Positions 24,359 through 32,660 of a stretch of 64,000 bases of DNA are shown piece by piece. The DNA lies in assembly GCF_019654915.1 (NCBI RefSeq), contig NZ_BPET01000006.1:1-64000 (forward strand), given 5' to 3'. The notes under the pieces were generated by a model, which was not told where the DNA came from, searched no databases, and worked only from the letters and a program-made list of their open reading frames with translations. This DNA comes from Shewanella sp. MBTL60-007 (lineage in GTDB: Bacteria > Pseudomonadota > Gammaproteobacteria > Enterobacterales > Shewanellaceae). Both the position numbers and the translations under genes were made by a program. Each line of letters begins with the position of its first letter. Position 1 is the first letter of the stretch.

Positions 24359-25707
24359 ATAATGCTCCTTTGCAAATTTTAGTGGTTGAGGATGAGCCGG
24401 ATCAACGAGAGCTTATCTGTCAAATACTTGCGTCGAATCAATATCAGGTTTTGAGTGCAGAGAGCGTTGAAGAGGCGATTGTTTTAATCAAGCGAAGTCC
24501 ACCAGATCTAGTCTTTTCCGATTGGAAGCTGGGACAGTTAACTGGCATGGATCTGCTCAGTTATGTCAGGCGAGAGCATCCCGATATGGGTTTTATCATC
24601 GCGACCGCATACGGCACTATCACCCACGCCGTCGATGCTATGCAGGCCGGGGCTGATGATTACTTGTCAAAACCTTATCAGCGTCAGTCATTATTGATGG
24701 CTATAGATAAGGTCGTAAAGTCGCTTACATTAAAACAGCAAAATCGCCGTCTAACGTCTGAGTTATCTCAGCAGCAAGAGCTGGTGGGACTCGTTGGACG
24801 AGCGCCCTGTATGCAAAAGGTTTATGCTCGGGTGCAAAGAGTGAGCGCAACCGATGCGACCGTGTTGATTGGTGGAGAAAGCGGCACGGGTAAAGAGCTT
24901 GCCGCAAGGGCCTTGTACCAGTTATCAACTCGTCAGCATAAGCCATTTGTTGCTATCAATTGCGGCGCGATTCCTGAAAGCCTAGCCGAGTCTGAACTTT
25001 TTGGAGCAGAAAAAGGCGCATTTACTGGTGCCAATACCCTGAAAGTCGGCAAGCTCGAGGCGGCTGATGGCGGCACTATCTTTCTCGATGAGATTGGAGA
25101 GTTACCCTTGTTACAGCAAACAAAGTTGCTGCGCTTCTTACAGGAAGGGGTGATCTCAAGGTTAGGGCAGAACGGTGAGTTAAAACTCGACGTTAGGGTG
25201 ATAGCCGCAACCCACCGCAACCTTAAAGAGGAGGTCGAGAAGGGCAACTTTAGAGAAGATTTATTCTATCGGCTCAACGTGGTGCCAATTGATATGCCAC
25301 CACTTAGGGAGCGAAAAGAGGATATAGGACGGCTTATCGAGCATTTCTTAAAGATCCATAGTGCTCAATATAAAGTAGAGCCTACTAAATTGAGTGCCCC
25401 AGCGATGAAGTTGTTACTGGATTACCCTTGGCCGGGGAATGTTCGTGAGCTCTCTAACCGCATCGAGCGGTTTGTGTTATTAGGGGACGAGCAGGAATTA
25501 GTGGCCGAGTTGAGTTCAGGTCAAGTTATCAATAGTTCGAATCAGTTCGTCCTACCCGAGTCTGGTTTTGAGTGGGAAGCATTTGAGAGAGATTGCTTAC
25601 AACAAGCAATGTCGCGTCATGAGGGGAATCGTACTCAGGCGGCAAAGCAGTTGGGCTTAAGTTACAAAGCTTTCTTATATCGTTTAGAGAAACACCAATT
25701 AAGTTAA
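24355..25707 (+). CDS. Sigma-54-dependent response regulator (NtrC/ZraR type)
   Basis: 450 aa in three parts. The receiver (1-125) has the acidic pair ED, phosphoacceptor D56 in FSDWK, and KPYQ. The AAA+ domain (~150-380) has Walker A GESGTGKE, GAFTGA (contacts sigma-54), Walker B GGTIFLDEIGEL and WPGNVREL. A Fis-type HTH lies at the end (NRTQAAKQLGLSYKAFLYRL). With GAFTGA intact it should activate sigma-54 promoters; two candidates lie just upstream of its own operon. It is cotranscribed with the kinase (4-base overlap). Its likely targets are the divergent secreted protein and its own operon. Confidence 0.9.
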   Translation: MNNAPLQILVVEDEPDQRELICQILASNQYQVLSAESVEEAIVLIKRSPPDLVFSDWKLGQLTGMDLLSYVRREHPDMGFIIATAYGTITHAVDAMQAGADDYLSKPYQRQSLLMAIDKVVKSLTLKQQNRRLTSELSQQQELVGLVGRAPCMQKVYARVQRVSATDATVLIGGESGTGKELAARALYQLSTRQHKPFVAINCGAIPESLAESELFGAEKGAFTGANTLKVGKLEAADGGTIFLDEIGELPLLQQTKLLRFLQEGVISRLGQNGELKLDVRVIAATHRNLKEEVEKGNFREDLFYRLNVVPIDMPPLRERKEDIGRLIEHFLKIHSAQYKVEPTKLSAPAMKLLLDYPWPGNVRELSNRIERFVLLGDEQELVAELSSGQVINSSNQFVLPESGFEWEAFERDCLQQAMSRHEGNRTQAAKQLGLSYKAFLYRLEKHQLS

Positions 25708-25722
25708 GTTCGCAATGTTTAA

Positions 25723-26358
25723 TTAAAAAATCCCTGAAATAATAGTCAGCGCAACGCCAACAAAAATAATGCCAGTCACAAGGTTGATGAATGGGCTGGC
25801 CTTTTTCATCTTGAGTTGGACTCTAGGCTTCGAAAGCACCACGGCGATAAAGCTAAACCAGATAAAAGACAACAAAAATAGTAGCAGCGCGGCCATGCTC
25901 TTGGTCCCAAGGCTAACGGTTGGGGTGATCAGCGTCGAAAACAGGGTGATAAAGAAGACCAAGGCTTTCGGGTTGAGCAGATTGGTATAGAGACCTTGCA
26001 AGAATCCGCGATAACCGGTTATCCCTTTACTGTTTGAGCTTTGTTCGAGAGTGACTGGGTCTCGCCAGTGCTGCCAGGCCGCGGTTATCGCGCCTATTCC
26101 CATCCAAGCTAAGTAGCTGGCTCCCGCAAGTTGTACAATTAAAAAGAGTTGTTCAGAGCTTTGAATGACGAGACTAACCCCAGTTAAGCTAAGCAGGGTG
26201 TGGCCTAAAATGGCCACAGCGATGCCAAGCGCCGAAGCAACTGCTGCTGTGCGCGACTCTTGGGTTGCAAGGCGAACCACTAACGCAAAATCTGGGCCGG
26301 GGCTGGCGAGCGCTACTAGATGAATGATGCTAAGTGATATGAGTAATTGATATTCCAT
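25723..26358 (-). CDS. LysE/RhtB family amino-acid exporter
   Basis: Inner-membrane exporter (211 aa, normal length) with about six membrane segments. The family signature near the N-terminus is ASPGPDFALVV, and the LLNPKALVFFITLF motif lies at ~130. Export of an amino acid or homoserine-lactone-like molecule is the family role; the substrate is not predictable. It converges on the response regulator and has no operon partner. Confidence 0.88.
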   Translation of the reverse strand: MEYQLLISLSIIHLVALASPGPDFALVVRLATQESRTAAVASALGIAVAILGHTLLSLTGVSLVIQSSEQLFLIVQLAGASYLAWMGIGAITAAWQHWRDPVTLEQSSNSKGITGYRGFLQGLYTNLLNPKALVFFITLFSTLITPTVSLGTKSMAALLLFLLSFIWFSFIAVVLSKPRVQLKMKKASPFINLVTGIIFVGVALTIISGIF

Positions 26359-26526
26359 CGAGTCTCTTATTGAGCGAGTTTATGGCCATTTTAAGGCCTG
26401 AATGATACATATTGCGAATTAACGCCTAAATTAACACGATTGTGATTAAACAGGTCGTGAATTGTCGAGCGAATTCACCCATAATATAAATCGATTTTTC
26501 TGCCAACTACCATCGGAGTGTAGAAC

Positions 26527-27357
26527 GTGAAAGGACAGATCTTAAGAGAAATGAAGGTGCTTAATGCTATTGATCCTGGCTTTGAAGTACAAAGGCGCAT
26601 TGCATTCATTAAATCAAAGCTTAAGCAATCGAGTACATCTTCTTTAGTCTTGGGGATCAGTGGTGGCGTAGACTCTTCATTAGCGGGGCGTTTGTGTCAG
26701 CTTGCCGTTGATGAACTCAATAGTGAGTCTAACGGTAAGAACTACCAGTTTATCGCGGTTCGTCTGCCTTACGGTGTGCAAAAAGATGAAGATGAAGCCC
26801 AATTGGCTTGCCAGTTTATTCAGCCTTCAAAACAGGTCACTGTGAATGTGAAATCTGGGGTTGATGGCATTCATGGTGAGAGCTTAGCTGCTGTTGAAGC
26901 GGCGGGCATTGAGCTGCCTGATGCCGATAAAGTCGATTTTGTGAAGGGCAATGTCAAAGCTAGAATGCGCATGGTTGCCCAGTATGAAATTGCTGGTTTA
27001 GTCGCTGGACTCGTGGTGGGTACCGATCATAGCGCCGAAAATATTACCGGTTTTTATACCAAGTGGGGTGATGGTGCCTGTGATTTAGCACCGTTGTTTG
27101 GCCTTAATAAACGTCAGGTTCGTCAACTTGCAGCCTTCCTCGGTGCGCCAGAAACATTGGTTGTTAAGGCGCCGACCGCAGATCTGGAAGAGAACAAGCC
27201 GCAGCTAGAAGATGAAGTTGCCCTAGGTCTTACCTATGATCAGATTGATGACTTCCTAGAGGGTAAAGAGGTCAGCGATTTTGTTAACGATAAGCTGATT
27301 GGGATTTATCGTGCGACTCAACATAAGCGTGAGCCAATTCCGACGATTTATGATTAA
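26527..27357 (+). CDS. nadE: NH3-dependent NAD+ synthetase
   Basis: Amidates deamido-NAD to NAD+ using ammonia and ATP, the last step of NAD biosynthesis, in the cytoplasm (276 aa, normal length). The ATP pyrophosphatase P-loop SGGVDSS is at ~46. Further conserved parts are [11 protein letters not shown] (~150), [10 protein letters not shown] (~170) and [11 protein letters not shown] (~218). There is no glutaminase domain, so it is the ammonia-dependent form. The start is GTG, with CGGAG eight bases upstream. Single gene with its own terminator. Confidence 0.95.
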   Translation: MKGQILREMKVLNAIDPGFEVQRRIAFIKSKLKQSSTSSLVLGISGGVDSSLAGRLCQLAVDELNSESNGKNYQFIAVRLPYGVQKDEDEAQLACQFIQPSKQVTVNVKSGVDGIHGESLAAVEAAGIELPDADKVDFVKGNVKARMRMVAQYEIAGLVAGLVVGTDHSAENITGFYTKWGDGACDLAPLFGLNKRQVRQLAAFLGAPETLVVKAPTADLEENKPQLEDEVALGLTYDQIDDFLEGKEVSDFVNDKLIGIYRATQHKREPIPTIYD

Positions 27358-27373
27358 TTCTCTATTCTGTTTT

Positions 27374-27395
27374 AAAGGCGCTGCGGCGCCTTTTT
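27374..27395 (+). terminator. nadE terminator
   Basis: Stem AAAGGCGC / GCGCCTTT with loop TGCG, followed by T's. Confidence 0.88.
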
Positions 27396-27438
27396 ATTAG
27401 CCCTAACTTCAATAGGTGAATCCTTTTCTGCTTAAAGA

Positions 27439-28011
27439 TTAACTCAGTGGCGGGAGATTTAATGCAACTCTTAATAGATCGATCTGTTGGTTTGGGAATT
27501 GACGGTAGTCGAGGTAGGGACAGAGGTAGATAGCTTGACTTGCATGCTTGCTAACATAGTTTGCCGTAGGAGATATTGGCGTAAAGAGGTTAGGGGGAAG
27601 GTTTAAGTGCTGAGCACTTAGTTGGCCGCAAACGATATGTACGCTGGCGTTTGGGTTAAGCTGGTGGCTATTAATCAAAATCGATTCATCTTGCTTGAGT
27701 AATAGCTCATCGCGGTAGCCTTTCCAATTGGTATCGGCAACAGCGATTTTGGCCATGATAGTTAAGATCTTGCGCCAATGATTACCGTTAATCTGGATAA
27801 GGTTTTGTATGGCCGAGGGCGCAGTATGGCTCCAGTCAGCACTGAGTACTGGTGGTGTGGGTAGATAGAAACATATTTTTGCGTTATCTAAACCTATAAT
27901 CTGGTTATTTTTATTCAATGTTTTCTCTTTAACCTCACCGTTTCGGCGTAAAAGCGTGTAAGTTAACTTAATTGCTTGTTTAGGGGAAGTCGCGACGATT
28001 ATGAAAGCCAT
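27439..28011 (-). CDS. Conserved-looking cytoplasmic protein, unknown
   Basis: 190 aa, no signal peptide or membrane segment. Notable parts are ICFYLPTPPVLSADWSHTAP (~47-66) and NHWRKILTIMAKIA (~77). The latter looks like a helix next to a conserved Trp. I do not recognise the family with confidence. The proposed ATG overlaps the start of the divergent hydrolase gene by 11 bases, so one of the two starts may lie further in. The coding potential looks good (no shadow gene on the other strand). Confidence 0.6.
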   Translation of the reverse strand: MAFIIVATSPKQAIKLTYTLLRRNGEVKEKTLNKNNQIIGLDNAKICFYLPTPPVLSADWSHTAPSAIQNLIQINGNHWRKILTIMAKIAVADTNWKGYRDELLLKQDESILINSHQLNPNASVHIVCGQLSAQHLNLPPNLFTPISPTANYVSKHASQAIYLCPYLDYRQFPNQQIDLLRVALNLPPLS

Positions 28012-29440
28012 TATTATAGGGTCGACAAAACATTTAGCTTTTGCATTGTTTTACGCCTCCTTAGGAACCAGCCTTGCGTTAATCGCGATGGTCGTTTGGT
28101 ATTTGAATTCTCGCCCCGACTTATCACTATGGCATACAACTGAATTAACCTCTGAGTATCGTGTACACAGTGATGTGAGCAGTTTTTCAGAGTATATGCA
28201 GCTTGAAGATAAGCTGTTCGATGAGCTAGAAAACAAGATCTACCTTGACGCGGAAGCGCCTCAACCGTTTGATGTTATCAATCGTTATGTTCGAGGGAGT
28301 TACTCCGATCCTGCCCACTGGTCACAAGACTGGAATAGAAGCTATGAATGGGTCAACGCCGATGCCGAGTTTGGGGTGCTGCTCATTCACGGCATGTCTG
28401 ATTCCCCTTATGCCATGTCACATTTCGCTAAGCACTATAAAGACCAAGCCCATGTTCTAGGATTAAGGCTACCGGGTCACGGCACCTTGCCTTCGGCGTT
28501 GACCCATATCTATTGGCAAGATATGGCCGGCGCTGTGGCGCTTGCAACAGCGCATATGAAGCAAGCTTTAGGTGAGAAGCCTTTATACTTAGTTGGCTTC
28601 TCTACTGGTGCGGCATTGGCGCTGAATCATGAACTTGAGCAGATAGCGACTAACAAAGGGAGTGATTACGCCGCCATGGTGTTGATCTCACCCGCAATAG
28701 GATTGCCTCCCGTTGCCGCAGGTGCAAAATGGCAGGCTCGGCTCGGGACGGTACTCGGTTTAGATAAGCTAAGCTGGAACAGTATTCAGGCTGAATACGA
28801 TCCCTTTAAATACGGCTCTTTCGCCGTTAATGCTGGAGATGTGGTGTATCAGCTTTCATTGCGTAATCACCAGCTTGTTCAGGGGCTGGGCTTAAAAGCG
28901 CTAGAGGCGTTACCGCCTATATTGACGTTTCAGTCCCTGACCGATGATACCGTGGATACCAGTGCAGTGATAAGTTCACTATATAGCCTGTTGCCCGATG
29001 CTGGTCATGAGTTGGTGTTATTCGATATCAATCGCACTAAGGTGAATTTGAGCCTTATTTTAAGTGATCCCCTTGAGCCTTACCGACAGATGATGACTAA
29101 GGGACAGTTTAATTATGACTTTACCCTAGTTGAAAATCTGAGCCCTGAAAGCGGAGAGCTTCAAGCTAGACGCTTAAATGATAATAAGATCACACCGCTT
29201 GGATTAAGTTGGCCAAAGCAGGTTTACTCTCTGTCTCATGTTGCACTGCCTTTTCCAAGACATGATCCCCTCTATGGTCCTATTTGGGATGAGAAAAAGC
29301 CCCATATTCAGATTGGTACCGGCGCTTCTCGCGGGGAGAGAGGGGTGATAAGTGTGTCAGCCAGTGAGATGTTGCGGCAGAAATGGAATCCTTTTCATAG
29401 CTATCTGCTTGATAAAATGGATGAGGTTATAGTTCCTTAA
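28001..29440 (+). CDS. Membrane-anchored alpha/beta hydrolase
   Basis: 479 aa. An N-terminal membrane anchor (~13-36) places the hydrolase domain outside the cytoplasm. The catalytic parts are LLIHGMSDSP (oxyanion hole, ~126), RLPGHG (~153), nucleophile elbow GFSTG with Ser ~200, Asp in TDDTVD (~310) and His in LSHVALPF (~410). The fold is that of serine lipases/monoglyceride-lipase-like enzymes. The substrate is unknown. Insertions between the core strands make it larger than usual. AGGGGAAG lies ~12 bases before the ATG. Confidence 0.78.
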   Translation: MKAIIIGSTKHLAFALFYASLGTSLALIAMVVWYLNSRPDLSLWHTTELTSEYRVHSDVSSFSEYMQLEDKLFDELENKIYLDAEAPQPFDVINRYVRGSYSDPAHWSQDWNRSYEWVNADAEFGVLLIHGMSDSPYAMSHFAKHYKDQAHVLGLRLPGHGTLPSALTHIYWQDMAGAVALATAHMKQALGEKPLYLVGFSTGAALALNHELEQIATNKGSDYAAMVLISPAIGLPPVAAGAKWQARLGTVLGLDKLSWNSIQAEYDPFKYGSFAVNAGDVVYQLSLRNHQLVQGLGLKALEALPPILTFQSLTDDTVDTSAVISSLYSLLPDAGHELVLFDINRTKVNLSLILSDPLEPYRQMMTKGQFNYDFTLVENLSPESGELQARRLNDNKITPLGLSWPKQVYSLSHVALPFPRHDPLYGPIWDEKKPHIQIGTGASRGERGVISVSASEMLRQKWNPFHSYLLDKMDEVIVP

Positions 29441-29503
29441 CCTTGGCTAACTGGCTTGCTAAACATGTTGTGGATACGGTTTATTTTCACTGCATTATCG
29501 AGC

Positions 29504-31795
29504 TTATGAGTCTTTTAAGGTGGTGAAAACGAGGCGATTTCTGCCAGCATTCTTGGCTTGATACAGATTGATATCGGCCTGCTTGACCCATTCATCAAGT
29601 GAGGCTCCGAAGCTTCCATTACCTATGACGGCACCTATGCTAGTAGTCACTTGTAATTGTACTTTATCCTTGGGGTGCTCGATGACTATCTCTTGTAGCT
29701 TGAGTCTAAAGCGTTCTAAATGCCCCTCAATTTTTAAGGCGTTACAAAGGGGCATGATCAGTAAAAACTCTTCGCCGCCGTATCTTACGATGATATCTGA
29801 TTCGCGTTTAAACTCCTGACAGAGGAGCTCGGCAACCCGTTTAAGGGTTAGGTCGCCGCCGTCATGGCCGTAAGTGTCATTAATGAACTTAAACTTATCA
29901 AGGTCCAGTAGCGCAATGGCAATCACTTCATCGCTTCTTTGGCAAAGCTCCTGTATGGCGGGGAACTGATTTTCGGCATAGCGGCGATTATAAAGGCCTG
30001 TGAGAGAGTCTTTTTCGGCTAATGCCTGTAATTTGTTATTTGCTCGCTCAAGCTCTAGCGTTCGCAGCGCTACTTTTTCTTCCAGTTCCAGCTGATAACC
30101 AATGAGCTGGCTTTTACTCTGCTGTAAGCGCTGAAACAGTGAGTAGATCTCTTGCGGTGACTCTGAATCTACCGAATATTCCACATGTGGATTCTCAGGG
30201 GCAGTGCTGAACTTGCTGGCAATATTTTCGAGTGGCAGGGTAAGACGCCCACTGATGACATGCGAGATATAGATGGTGATCAATAGCGCGAGGAATAAGA
30301 TTGCAAAGGTTGCTAAATACATACCTTCAACCAGTTCGACTAGGGGACGAAACGGATTAAGGACGAACAGCTGCCAACCGTTTTCGAGTGTCACATTGGC
30401 ATAGACATACTCCGGTGCCATATTATCGCTGTGGGCGATATTAAGTGTAGGGAAAGGGGTGATGTAGTTCCTACTCGGTAACGTGTAAGTAAATTCTGAT
30501 AAAGGGGAAATATTGAGGTTGTCCGTGGCATATATTACTCGGTGATGATTGTCTATGAGCACAATGGATTGGTTATCACTGCTGGCATTGATGTGATCGA
30601 TTACCTTGAACTCTTTTAGGTCAAGCGAACCTTCGATGATCCCTATGGGTTGATGAGGTGTATCTGATCGATAGATGGGGGCGCTAATGGCGACAATCGG
30701 ATCCTGGCCAAACCCCTTACCCAAGAAAACGGGAGAAGTATAGTTTCGTTGATTAATAAAGGCCTCTACAAAGTAGTTTCTATCACGAATACTGAACGTT
30801 GGTAGGTTCTCAAGACTGGAAAGTAATGACGCAGGACTGGCGCCTATAATCGAGCCTCTTCTGTCGGCAAGCAACATGGTGATAAATCCAGGATAATTGC
30901 CGTGTAGCTGCGATAGCAATATCTGTTCATCTTCCATTGAGTGTTGATTTAAGCTGAGCCATGCAGCTGCGTTTTTTATCGCTTGGCGGTGAGAGTTTAG
31001 GTAAGCCTGAGTCGATAGCCCTAAGTGGTCGGCTGAGTTTTCGATATTGTGGTAGAGCAAAGCTTGTTGGCGTTCGATAAATTGATTGTTAAACAACAAA
31101 GCGGCCAAAAGTAGGGCAACGGTAATCACTAGAGTAAAAGTATAGGTGAGCTGGGCATTGAAGGTACGCCTGCGTTGGTCTTTTAGCTTGCTTTTAAAGT
31201 GCCAAAACGAGGGGGTTAAAATAATCAGTATTGAACCAAGACAAGTGTAGACGAGTCCATTGATCCCTTGCTTGAGGATCACGAAAGCAATATGACTACT
31301 GGGTAGGTCGGTAAAGAGAAAGATATACAGGTAAAATAGCGGCATTCCAACAAATAGCCAAAAACCAAAGCTGGCATATAGAGCGTAGATGTCTCTTCGC
31401 CTTGCAAAACCAAGAAAGAGAGCCTCAACGCCAAATAGAAAATATACATGGGGGCTATCCCAGACGATCATTAGCCCGGTAACTGTGATGGCTGCGGTGT
31501 AAAGTGCATACCAAGGGCCAAGCAATATCGCGACAACAACATAAGATATGTTGCCGAGGATCAGCTGAATGTTAGCGAACAGGTGAATGGGATAGAGGTT
31601 GATGATTAAACCAATGAATCCCAGTACCGATGCTAGTAGTAGCTTATTCTTTTCTACTTTCCCCAATAGTATGTGCCTTTGTTTCCGATGGAATGGCTGT
31701 GACAAATTACACCCTAGTTCACAATTTATTAACTTTATGAGGCGATAGCAACTTATAACGATCTCTGGAACACTATTTGGGTAAAAAACAAACAA
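29504..31795 (-). CDS. Membrane diguanylate cyclase with periplasmic sensor
   Basis: 763 aa. An N-terminal multi-helix membrane domain (~50-205, 5TM-LYT-like) is followed by a TM at ~218-238. A periplasmic dCache/PAS-like sensor follows (~240-500, with IRDRNYFVEAF and PIYRSDTPHQPIGIIEG), then a TM at ~503-523, a linker coil (~570-600) and a GGDEF domain. The active site is GGEEF at ~673. The inhibitory I-site RESD is five residues before it, so product feedback is expected. It makes cyclic di-GMP from GTP at the inner membrane. The first ~45 residues look unusual, and the true start may be further in. Confidence 0.87.
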   Translation of the reverse strand: MFVFYPNSVPEIVISCYRLIKLINCELGCNLSQPFHRKQRHILLGKVEKNKLLLASVLGFIGLIINLYPIHLFANIQLILGNISYVVVAILLGPWYALYTAAITVTGLMIVWDSPHVYFLFGVEALFLGFARRRDIYALYASFGFWLFVGMPLFYLYIFLFTDLPSSHIAFVILKQGINGLVYTCLGSILIILTPSFWHFKSKLKDQRRRTFNAQLTYTFTLVITVALLLAALLFNNQFIERQQALLYHNIENSADHLGLSTQAYLNSHRQAIKNAAAWLSLNQHSMEDEQILLSQLHGNYPGFITMLLADRRGSIIGASPASLLSSLENLPTFSIRDRNYFVEAFINQRNYTSPVFLGKGFGQDPIVAISAPIYRSDTPHQPIGIIEGSLDLKEFKVIDHINASSDNQSIVLIDNHHRVIYATDNLNISPLSEFTYTLPSRNYITPFPTLNIAHSDNMAPEYVYANVTLENGWQLFVLNPFRPLVELVEGMYLATFAILFLALLITIYISHVISGRLTLPLENIASKFSTAPENPHVEYSVDSESPQEIYSLFQRLQQSKSQLIGYQLELEEKVALRTLELERANNKLQALAEKDSLTGLYNRRYAENQFPAIQELCQRSDEVIAIALLDLDKFKFINDTYGHDGGDLTLKRVAELLCQEFKRESDIIVRYGGEEFLLIMPLCNALKIEGHLERFRLKLQEIVIEHPKDKVQLQVTTSIGAVIGNGSFGASLDEWVKQADINLYQAKNAGRNRLVFTTLKDS

Positions 31796-32101
31796 AGAGC
31801 TATGTAGTTAAGTAGAGGAGAATGCAGTTTAAATCTATGCCGATTAAAAGAAAAATGTCCAATTTTGGTGATATGTCAGACCTTGCTCACATCCTTTAAA
31901 AGTCATCGCCCCGCTATTCAGCTTTTGTTCAACTCTAGCGCCAAATTTAAGTTTCAATTAAGGTTAAGTCATATCATGGTAGGCAAGTCTGCTGACAAAT
32001 TAAGTCTTTCATTTATTAGGCAGAACTAACAAAAATAAGCCTTAACAGTTTTGTAATAACACAAACATTAAGTGCGATAACTCCGATATTAAGGAATGCA
32101 T

Positions 32102-32326
32102 ATGAAATATTTAACTTTGGTTGCTGCGTTAGCGTTTTCTGCTTCAGCTATGGCTGTAAACTGTACAGATTGCCATGAGACAATTAATGTTGAAGAGCAT
32201 ACTGAAATGGAAGCGACCATTGCTACCTGTAACGATTGCCACGATATGGCAAGTGCTCACGAGTTAGATAAAGAAATCCACACTCCAGAGTTAACAATGA
32301 AAGAGTGTGCTGACTGTCACGAGTAA
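32102..32326 (+). CDS. Small three-haem periplasmic cytochrome c
   Basis: 74 aa with a signal peptide (cleaved at AMA-VN, ~18) and three CXXCH haem-attachment motifs (CTDCH, CNDCH, CADCH) in only ~56 mature residues. His residues between them (EHTEME, AHELD, IHTPE) could be distal ligands. The size fits a minimal class-III-like electron carrier in the periplasm, smaller than the tetrahaem CctA of Shewanella. The ATG at 32102 is chosen because AAGGA lies six bases before it; the ATG at 32096 directly abuts this site. Confidence 0.88.
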   Translation: MKYLTLVAALAFSASAMAVNCTDCHETINVEEHTEMEATIATCNDCHDMASAHELDKEIHTPELTMKECADCHE

Positions 32327-32343
32327 ATACTCAGGCAAGATTA

Positions 32344-32371
32344 AAAGCGCTGTAATATCGGCGCTTTTTTT
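32344..32371 (+). terminator. Terminator after the small cytochrome gene
   Basis: AAAGCGC / GCGCTTT stem with TGTAATATCG between and a T-run of seven. Confidence 0.8.
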
Positions 32372-32406
32372 ATGCCTAATCATTATTTTTAGCGTTTTGA
32401 TTTATA

Positions 32407-32440
32407 ACAAAAAAGCCAGCTGATTAGCTGGCTTTTTTGT
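32407..32440 (-). terminator. Terminator after tRNA-Pro
   Basis: ACAAAAAAGCCAGCT / AGCTGGCTTTTTTGT perfect stem with a four-base loop. It is able to act on both strands and sits just 3' of the minus-strand tRNA. Confidence 0.88.
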
Positions 32441-32447
32441 TTGTATT

Positions 32448-32524
32448 TGGTCGGGATAACAGGATTTGAACCTGTGATCTCTTGTCCCCCAGACAAGCGC
32501 CTTACCGGACTAGGCCATATCCCG
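32448..32524 (-). tRNA. tRNA-Pro (anticodon GGG)
   Basis: 77 nt including an encoded CCA. The acceptor stem is CGGGATA / TATCCCG with C1:G72 and discriminator A73, which are proline identity elements. The anticodon stem is CTTGT / ACAAG with loop CTGGGGG, so the anticodon is GGG and decodes CCC. The T-arm is ACAGG-TTCAAAT-CCTGT. Monocistronic. Confidence 0.93.
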
Positions 32525-32660
32525 AGATATTCAACAGAACCTGTTATAACAACTTATAACGAAAGGGGAGCGTTCTGAAGAGCCAGCACTTTATCAAGTC
32601 ATTTTTGTTAGTGCAAGCCCTTCATGGCTTTAAATGGTTCATTTGCTTAGTTTATAATCT

